Source of the DNA: Paraphysoderma sedebokerense
Lineage: Eukaryota; Blastocladiomycota; Physodermatomycetes; Physodermatales; Physodermataceae
NCBI GenBank assembly: GCA_025602915.1
Contig: JAHLJZ010000172.1
Coordinates: 1-15,540, forward strand
Length of the DNA: 15,540 nucleotides
Reading direction: 5' to 3'
The first letter of the stretch is position 1. The number at the start of each line of letters is the position of its first letter. The position numbers were made by a program, and so were the translations under genes. Shown in pieces: positions 9,795-15,540 of this stretch. The notes beneath the pieces were generated by a model. That model did not search any database, was not told the DNA's origin, and saw only the letters and a program-made list of their open reading frames with translations.

Positions 9795-11258
9795 TTACAA
9801 ATCCCAAGCCCTCAATATCGCCTGGGTCCATTTTGCATATTCTGGCTCATTCTCAGAGTTGATTTGTTCGTTCTTCAATAAAATAGCGACCGCACTGTAA
9901 GAAAAGGCTGTGAATAATCTATACTTAAACGCAGCACCCTTGAAGAATATGGACTTACCCAGCCGGACTGCCAAATCCAAGAAGTGCGAGACGCCCTTCA
10001 TATTTCTTGAAAAATTTATCCATCAATTTTTCTTTAAATTGTATTTTCGTGGGCAATTCTAACAACTTTGTGACTGCTTTGCTTATTTCCGATAGCGTCT
10101 TCAAGTGGAAACTCGGTATTTCTCTGATCATTGATTTAAGATCAGGTTCGTCGAAAAAGGACTCCATCATCATTCCGGCTTCATCTAAAAGTGATGAAAA
10201 GAGGTCCGTCACGTGTTCTATAAAATCTTCATGAGTCCATAGAAGCTGAAATTTCTTGTCTATCGCTACTTCTGAAATCATTCGAGTTATATAGCCAAAA
10301 GAATTTCGGTTGGCGGCTTCTTCCGGATTTGGAAGTCCTAAATATTTCACGCCTAATTCCTGTAGCTTGACTTCAAGCGATCCGATAGAGCACAGCTGCT
10401 GTAGACTCACCGCAGAAGTTGGTTTTTCACTAGTTGTATCAAATATAGATTTACAATTATCGAGAACGGTTCTGGAACTTAGACAGAAGTTTCATACATC
10501 GGAAGCTGAATTGAGGTTGCTTAGAATCGCACGAAGTGTGTCCAGCTCGATACTTGTAGCGCCCTGGTCGATATTAGTGATAATTTTATCAGTTTCAGAA
10601 TTTGGAGGAAGAAGATGCTGCACTCTTTCGAAGGAAATGTCTGCCTCCGCAGCAGTTTGCAGGACAAATTCTTGTTCGAAACTGCTCAATGCCTCGTTAA
10701 CTCCGGGCGTCTGTCATGAACAGGATTTGTTTCAGTCATAAGCATCAGCAATATCCAAATGAATAGCATATTTACAGTTCCAACTTGTGGCATCAGCGAC
10801 AAAGTCAGTATATACTTTCCACTCCTCCAAAAGTGCGGTGGGGTGAAAGTAGCTTCGTATCTCTTTTGAGGTGTGACCTGATAGGTCCGCAAGATAAAGC
10901 CTTTGAAAATATGTCGAGGAACCGTGGATCCTGATAGTTCCTGCACCTGATGGACCGCTAAATGAACATACTTCGGATTATCGATTTTATCAGTGGTTTC
11001 AAATGAAAATGTGACTGGTTTGTTGAGTTTCCAATGTACAGGGTTGATCGTAGCATCTTTGATTAGATCGGTCTCGGTTCTACACACGACTCCCCTTTGG
11101 CAAATCTGACCTTGATTCGACGCGTCCTGATTGGAACCTTCGCTCTGGACATCTGTAATTTTGACCGTAACGGACTCAAGCTGGGAGCCAAAAGCAGCTT
11201 GATTCAAAAGTAGTGCAAAAAATAGAAATTGTAATAAGAACTTTTTCGCTGAATTCAT
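9795..11258 (-). pseudogene. Tandem secreted protein family, copy B, with in-frame stop
   Basis: Exons 11258-10776, 10710-9959 and 9894-9795 keep the same splice phases as the other copies and would give 444 codons. The start ATG 11258 begins the signal peptide (MNSAKKFLLQFLFFALLLNQ); an in-frame ATG at 11291 lies on the TATA box and is less likely. Exon 1 has CQRGVVC, TETDLIKDATINP, KPVTFSF, FKGFILRTYQ and SGKYILTLSLM. Exon 2 starts TPGVNEALSSFEQEF and has QTAAEADISFERV. At 10494-10492 a TGA replaces the first Cys codon of the family CxxC motif; the frame is open on both sides and all splice sites look intact. The break is single and looks recent. Either the copy is dead, makes a shortened protein of about 233 residues, or splices around the stop. 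A sequencing error cannot be excluded. Confidence 0.75.
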
Positions 11259-12304
11259 TTTGAACAGTTGTATGAAAAACGAAGTCAGCATTTATATAAC
11301 ACGTTCCTTGAATGCGGTGCGTTCCTGAAACGATAATTGTTACGGAGTAAATAATTCCGAAAGGGACGAACATAGGAAATCCAGTAATATAAATCGGATA
11401 ATAATATTGCCACTTTCCTCCCCATTTTTGCTGAAGCGACTTGTTACCTGCGCAGCCGACAATACCATTCAACAATTGAATTATGGCACGGCAGATTCAC
11501 TAAAATCCAATGAGCATGCCCTTATATGTCCGATCTGGTTTTCAATGTGAGAAGAATCTTTATCAACGGGCGATGTCCATCAATGTTGGTTCTAATAGAA
11601 GAAAACTTAAAACTATTGTATTAGTCGAAGTACATCAGGAAATACAGATGAACCTTAACCAAATACCTGCGCAGCATTACTGTTCAAGTTGTCATAGTTT
11701 ACATGTCATCGGAATGATAATCAAATGTAAGCAGGCCAACACCAATTTGCTTGCACTCGCCATTACAGCACATTGACTTAGTTTGAACATACAGAATTAC
11801 AAACGAGCGACTTTCTCACATGAATCAGATAGTTATCCAGGATCATACTCAATAATTCTCAGCTTAATGTCCATGTTCCTGATCACAAATGGTTCATAAG
11901 CAATATTTGAGTGATGCAAGAATGGCAATCGGTTTGAACTGAAATAGCTTATTTACATGGATTCACATTCATTTCATCGGAGGATTATCCTCGGCATAAA
12001 TGTTTCCAACGGCATACCCATATACCATCATATTGTCATATAGTAATTTACACCCCTGTTGATTGTTTGTTCCTATTATCACTTACAAACCATCAAACGG
12101 ATCAAAAATGAGTAATTCCTGTGGAGGATTCATGTCCTATGTCATATAAGTTATTGCACCATCCAGAATATGTATAATAAATGCTATTGTGAACAATCAT
12201 GAAATAATTGTAACAACATTTTGAAGTATATCAATACTATTATTAGAAAATCTGATAAAAATTGTAGTATTATTACTGTCATTTTAATAATAATAACCTC
12301 ATCA
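11259..12304. other. Spacer between copies B and C
   Basis: About 1.05 kb. The right end (12170-12300) is very AT-rich with ATT/TAA runs and is the likely 3' flank of copy C. A plus-strand 88-codon frame (11510-11776) has no signal peptide, intron or promoter support. The 11-mer ACCTGCGCAGC occurs twice, near 11447 and 11666. I see no gene or mobile element. Confidence 0.5.
11291..11298 (-). promoter_or_regulatory. TATA box of copy B
   Basis: The minus strand reads TATATAAA, ending 32 nt before ATG 11258. The position argues that translation starts at 11258 and not at the ATG (11291) touching the box. Confidence 0.5.
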
Positions 12305-13770
12305 TTATAAATCCCACGCTCTCATTATGGCCTGAATCCATTTTATGTATTCCGGTTCGGTCTCGTAATCGACCGCTTCGCCATTCAATATAAGTGAAAC
12401 GGCCCTACGAAGAGGGATAATTTCTGTGTCAGGTAAAAAAGTTATATTCAAGACGTGCAAAAAGTACACTCACCCTGCAGGACTGTTGAACCCAAGCAAT
12501 GCCAAACGTTTCTCATATTTATGAAAGAACTTCTTCATTAACTTGTCTTTAAACTCTGCCTTTGAAGGTAGAGCGATTAATTTGTCGGTGGCTCTATTTA
12601 TCTCTGCGATTGTCTGCCGTCCGTTTACACGCATTTCCAAAAGCTTCTGAGGAAGGCCGAGCTCAACAAAAAATAGTCCCATGGCACTTGAGGCCTCATC
12701 TAGCAATCCGGACAAATATTTTGTTACGTGTTCGAGAAATATCTTTTGAGTCCAAATAATTTCATGATCCATTAAATTTTCCTGCGCGGTCTCCAGCCAA
12801 TGATCTTGAATTTTGGGTCGATCCTTGAAGAAAAGCGGTAGTCCCTGATATTTCACTATCAGTTCGTGCAATCGAGATTCAAGTGCTCCGATAGAGCAGA
12901 TTTGCTGCAGGCTAACATCGGAACGTGTCGTTCTATGCCGATGAGCGGTTGTGTCAAAAATGATTTTACATTTTTTGTGAGCACTACTAAAACTTTGGCA
13001 AAAGTTGCAAACTTCTGTTGCTGAACGGAACTTCCGTAAAATTAACGGAAAAGTGTCCAATTCAAAATCGGTGTTATCTCTGTCATCTCTATCTTTAGAT
13101 CCGATAGGGACTAAATCTATTTGAAAAGTTAGCAACCCTACTCTATCGAACGAGACGTCTGCTTCTGCTGCGGCTTGCACCACAAATTCCTGCTCAAAAC
13201 TATTCCAACCCTTCATACCACCCGGTATTGTCGCCTCCCAGTCCTATCAATATAATCAGTCAGTATTTTGCCCAAACAGACAAGCAAAGCGGAGATATTA
13301 ACCCTAGCTTGTTTCATGAGTGATAAAGTCAGCAGATATTTTCCACTTTTCCAAAAGTAAGGTGGTACGAAAGTTGCCTTGTATATCTTGCCGGGACCAA
13401 CTTCCAATTGTGGATTTCCCCTTAAAATGAAGCCTTTGAACACATATTTAGGGACATTGAATTCTTCTCTATCGAGTACATGGTGGACCGCCAAGTTGAC
13501 AATTCTCCAACGGATAGATTTGTGTGTAATTCGGAAAGAGAATGTAACTGGTTTGTTGAGTGTCCACCGAACAGGATTAATTGTTACATCCCGAATATAA
13601 TCAGTTTCGCTTCGACAAACGACATCGTTGGGACAATAATGCGTTGAATCAAGCGAAGAATCGGCATTATCACTGACCTCGATTGTAACTGGTTCTAGTT
13701 CCGATCCGACGACTAAAATGCGGCCTGACAGCACAACCAGAGCGCACAGGGTTAAAAGCACGCGGTACAT
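12305..13770 (-). CDS. Tandem secreted protein family, copy C
   Basis: Exons 13770-13303, 13243-12474 and 12404-12305, with introns of 59 and 69 nt in the family positions, give 445 residues. ATG 13770 begins a signal peptide (MYRVLLTLCALVVLSGRILV); an in-frame ATG at 13797 would add nine residues before it. Exon 1 carries CPNDVVC, SETDYIRDVTINP, KPVTFSF, FKGFILRG and SGKYLLTLSLM. Exon 2 begins DWEATIPGGMKGWNSFEQEF, then QAAAEADVSFDRV, CNFCQSFSSAHKKC, SLQQICSIG and KYLSGLLDEASSAM. The final exon ends in IKWIQAIMRAWDL. The linker after FDRV is longer and different from A and B (charged KDRDDRD). It is closest to copy D where both can be compared. Function unknown. Confidence 0.86.
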
Positions 13771-13801
13771 TAAGCAAGTCACCAAATCGAAAAACATCTT
13801 T

Positions 13802-13811
13802 CGTATTTATG
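13802..13811 (-). promoter_or_regulatory. TATA-like box of copy C
   Basis: The minus strand reads CATAAATACG, about 32 nt before ATG 13770. It is weaker than the boxes of A and B but at matching distance. Confidence 0.4.
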
Positions 13812-14937
13812 CATTTTAGTCTCCTCTGATTTTTTTTGTGCTAATAAACTTTGATTCGACACCGGAGAATAAAACTGTTGAGGGAATAATTTGCGATAAG
13901 CTTGACGTACAATTGTAGATGTGACATCACGTTAGTGATGCGGAATTGCACTATTGTTCTCCCCTGTTTCCGGCAGAGTCATCGGCCCCCCACTCCCCTT
14001 GGTTGTCAAACTGTAGTTGGAATTGCTTTACACAATGGGCAGTTAAGTTCTTGCCTTTCTGATATAAACATACCACATTATTGAGCAGTTTCTTGAAGAC
14101 TTACAACATAGTGCGAAAGACGCCAAAAGCCCTGGTTCGCGTAGTTGTCCTTGCATAAATGTGCTGCATTTTCCCGATATGCGCATTCGAAAATTATAAA
14201 ATTTTGTGCACTAATAAAGTCAGGTCTCTGTTAGGTAAGTTCAAAATCAATTGTTCCTAGTAACAGCAATTCTGATCTCAAAGCTAATGAACTAATATCA
14301 GAGGGAGATACAAATCAACTTGAGGATAGTCGGACCTGTGCCTGATTTATGAGCATTGGGATGAAATAGGTCCGATACTTACAAAAATTATATTGCACCG
14401 GCCCGCGATAATAAAGGTTCGTTGATGTTGGAGAATGGAATTTGCAAGCTTGGCTCGTGGAATAATCATGGACCCGTCTTTATCAACACTGTTAAGGAGT
14501 TCAGAAAGTATAATCTACATACGAAACTTACTAGAATGCATGATAATGAGCTAAAAATAGTTTCAATTCCCATATTGAAAGTACAGTGGATGCACGCAAT
14601 CCTGAATTTCGCACCAAAAATGCACTGATTCTAAGGCGCTCTCAAGCCAGCAATATGATAGAAAATATGGTAATACAACTTGACAAGGCGAACTTTGATA
14701 AGTTGTGACCAGGTGGCGTATTCAAGTTCCGCAGAAGCTTGTATATAGAATGTGGAATGACGAATGAGGACTGACATACTGAGCAGTGATTTCGTCACAT
14801 CCATAATTATAACACCTCTTCCCTATATATGGAGGTGGCTATAACATTACGGGATAATATTGTTTCCGATGATAATTTTCGCAGAGAGCATTTTCCATAC
14901 ACTGATGAGTCACCAAATCCAGTTTTAATTATTTCAT

Positions 14938-14943
14938 TTTATT
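14938..14943 (-). terminator. Possible poly(A) signal of copy D
   Basis: The minus strand reads AATAAA about 40 nt past the stop of copy D, a usual distance. No equivalent was seen as close to copies A-C. Confidence 0.35.
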
Positions 14944-14981
14944 AATTCAGACTCTATAAGAATTGCCATTTACTCGTAATA

Positions 14982-15540
14982 TTACAGATCCCATGCCCTC
15001 ATAATAGCCTGAACCCATTTTGAATATTGCGGCTCATCTTCAGAGTCAATCTCCTCGTTTTTCAAAACGATAGACACGGCTCTACAAACCACAATGTTGT
15101 TTGTTAATTAATACCAATGAAAATCAGTTTGGAATTTCCCAATTCACTAACCCTGCGGGACTGCTGAAACCAAGTAAGGCTAGACCATCTTTGTACTTAT
15201 GAAAGAATTTTTCCATTAACTTCTCTTTAAATTCCGGCTTCGACGGTAATTCCATTAACTCATCGGTAACTCTATTAATCTCAGGGATGGTCTGTAGTCC
15301 GTACACTGGCAGCTCCAAAAACCTTCGAAGAAGGCCAAGCTCAATGAAAAATACTCCCATGGCACCAGCCGCCTCGTCTAATAGTCCTGACAAATACTTT
15401 GTAACATATGTAAGAAACATTGTCTGAGTCCAGAGTAATTCGTGATGTTTCAAATCTTTCTTTGCCTCATCAATCCAAGCTTTCTTATTATCCGGACGAT
15501 GAGTAAAGGAAATCGGTAGACCTTTATATTTTACTCTAAG
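14982..15540 (-). CDS. Tandem secreted protein family, copy D (3' part)
   Basis: The gene runs off the right edge. Visible are the end of exon 2 (15540-15152) and exon 3 (15081-14982), with a 70-nt intron (GTTAGT...TAG) in the family position, phase 2. The translation opens LRVKYKGLPISFTHRP and continues with LLWTQTMFLTYVTKYLSGLL, TIPEINRVTDELMELPSKPE, KLMEKFFHKYKDGLALLGFS and the tail DEPQYSKWVQAIMRAWDL. No stop or frameshift is visible. It is closest to copy C over the shared part (for example YVTKYLSGLLDEA against HVTKYLSGLLDEA), suggesting C and D separated latest among these four. The signal peptide, beta-rich domain and CxxC motif lie outside the window. Confidence 0.83.

Larger units (their letters stand above)
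13771..14981. other. Spacer between copies C and D
   Basis: About 1.2 kb with no supported gene. Plus-strand frames at 13902-14084 and 14422-14628 have no signal peptide, domain or splice support. A perfect 8-bp inverted pair (TCGGACCT at 14330-14337, AGGTCCGA at 14368-14375) has a 30-nt loop. The right end is the 3' flank of copy D. Confidence 0.5.

Noticed and set aside
10492-10500. RNA editing or selenocysteine as rescue of the copy B stop
   Set aside because: A-to-I editing of TGA would give Trp, not the family Cys, and most fungi, including rusts as far as known, lack the selenocysteine system.
11510-11776. 88-codon plus-strand frame between copies B and C
   Set aside because: No signal peptide, domain, intron or promoter support; its composition looks like noise in AT-rich DNA.
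14330-14375. Inverted pair TCGGACCT/AGGTCCGA
   Set aside because: Eight paired bases with a 30-nt loop in a 1.2-kb spacer are within chance, and nothing nearby suggests a mobile element or RNA gene.

Overview
The window reads as nuclear DNA of a filamentous fungus, most likely a basidiomycete and possibly a rust (Pucciniales). Genes are cut by many short GT-AG introns (mostly 48-163 nt), the sequence is AT-rich, housekeeping genes have fungal-type relatives, and they stand next to a cluster of genes for secreted proteins. The rust assignment is inference; no marker gene is present.

Left part (1-4.4 kb). Two conserved genes converge. The plus-strand gene (1-846) is the 3' end of an RBR-type E3 ubiquitin ligase of the TRIAD3/RNF216 kind. 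The minus-strand gene (1361-4036) is a nine-exon WD40 protein of the DCAF6/DCAF8/WDTC1 class, a presumed CUL4-DDB1 substrate receptor. I rebuilt its exons by following reading phase and WD40 homology; all nine join in frame to 654 residues.

Middle (4.4-6.6 kb). A minus-strand, eight-exon gene encodes a secreted protein. After a signal peptide and a disordered segment ending in a Lys-Arg site, it has a PP2C phosphatase fold of the PTC7 type that has lost key metal-binding residues. It looks like a secreted pseudophosphatase and is the most unusual single gene here. Its largest intron holds an antisense open frame.

Right part (7.6-15.5 kb). Four minus-strand copies (A-D) of one secreted protein family lie head to tail. 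Each complete copy has three exons: signal peptide plus a probable beta-rich domain, a long helical domain with a CxxC-x9-C motif, and a final exon of exactly 100 nt encoding a conserved tail. A, B and C are complete and D runs off the window. B carries one in-frame TGA in place of the first conserved CxxC cysteine. A separate small cysteine-containing secreted ORF sits just upstream of A. I do not recognise this family; it behaves like a locally expanded candidate effector family, with conserved blocks separated by variable stretches.

Spacers between the copies (about 1.0-1.2 kb) show no convincing gene. The two left genes are basal cell machinery (ubiquitin ligation); the rest looks like a secretome cluster transcribed in one direction.
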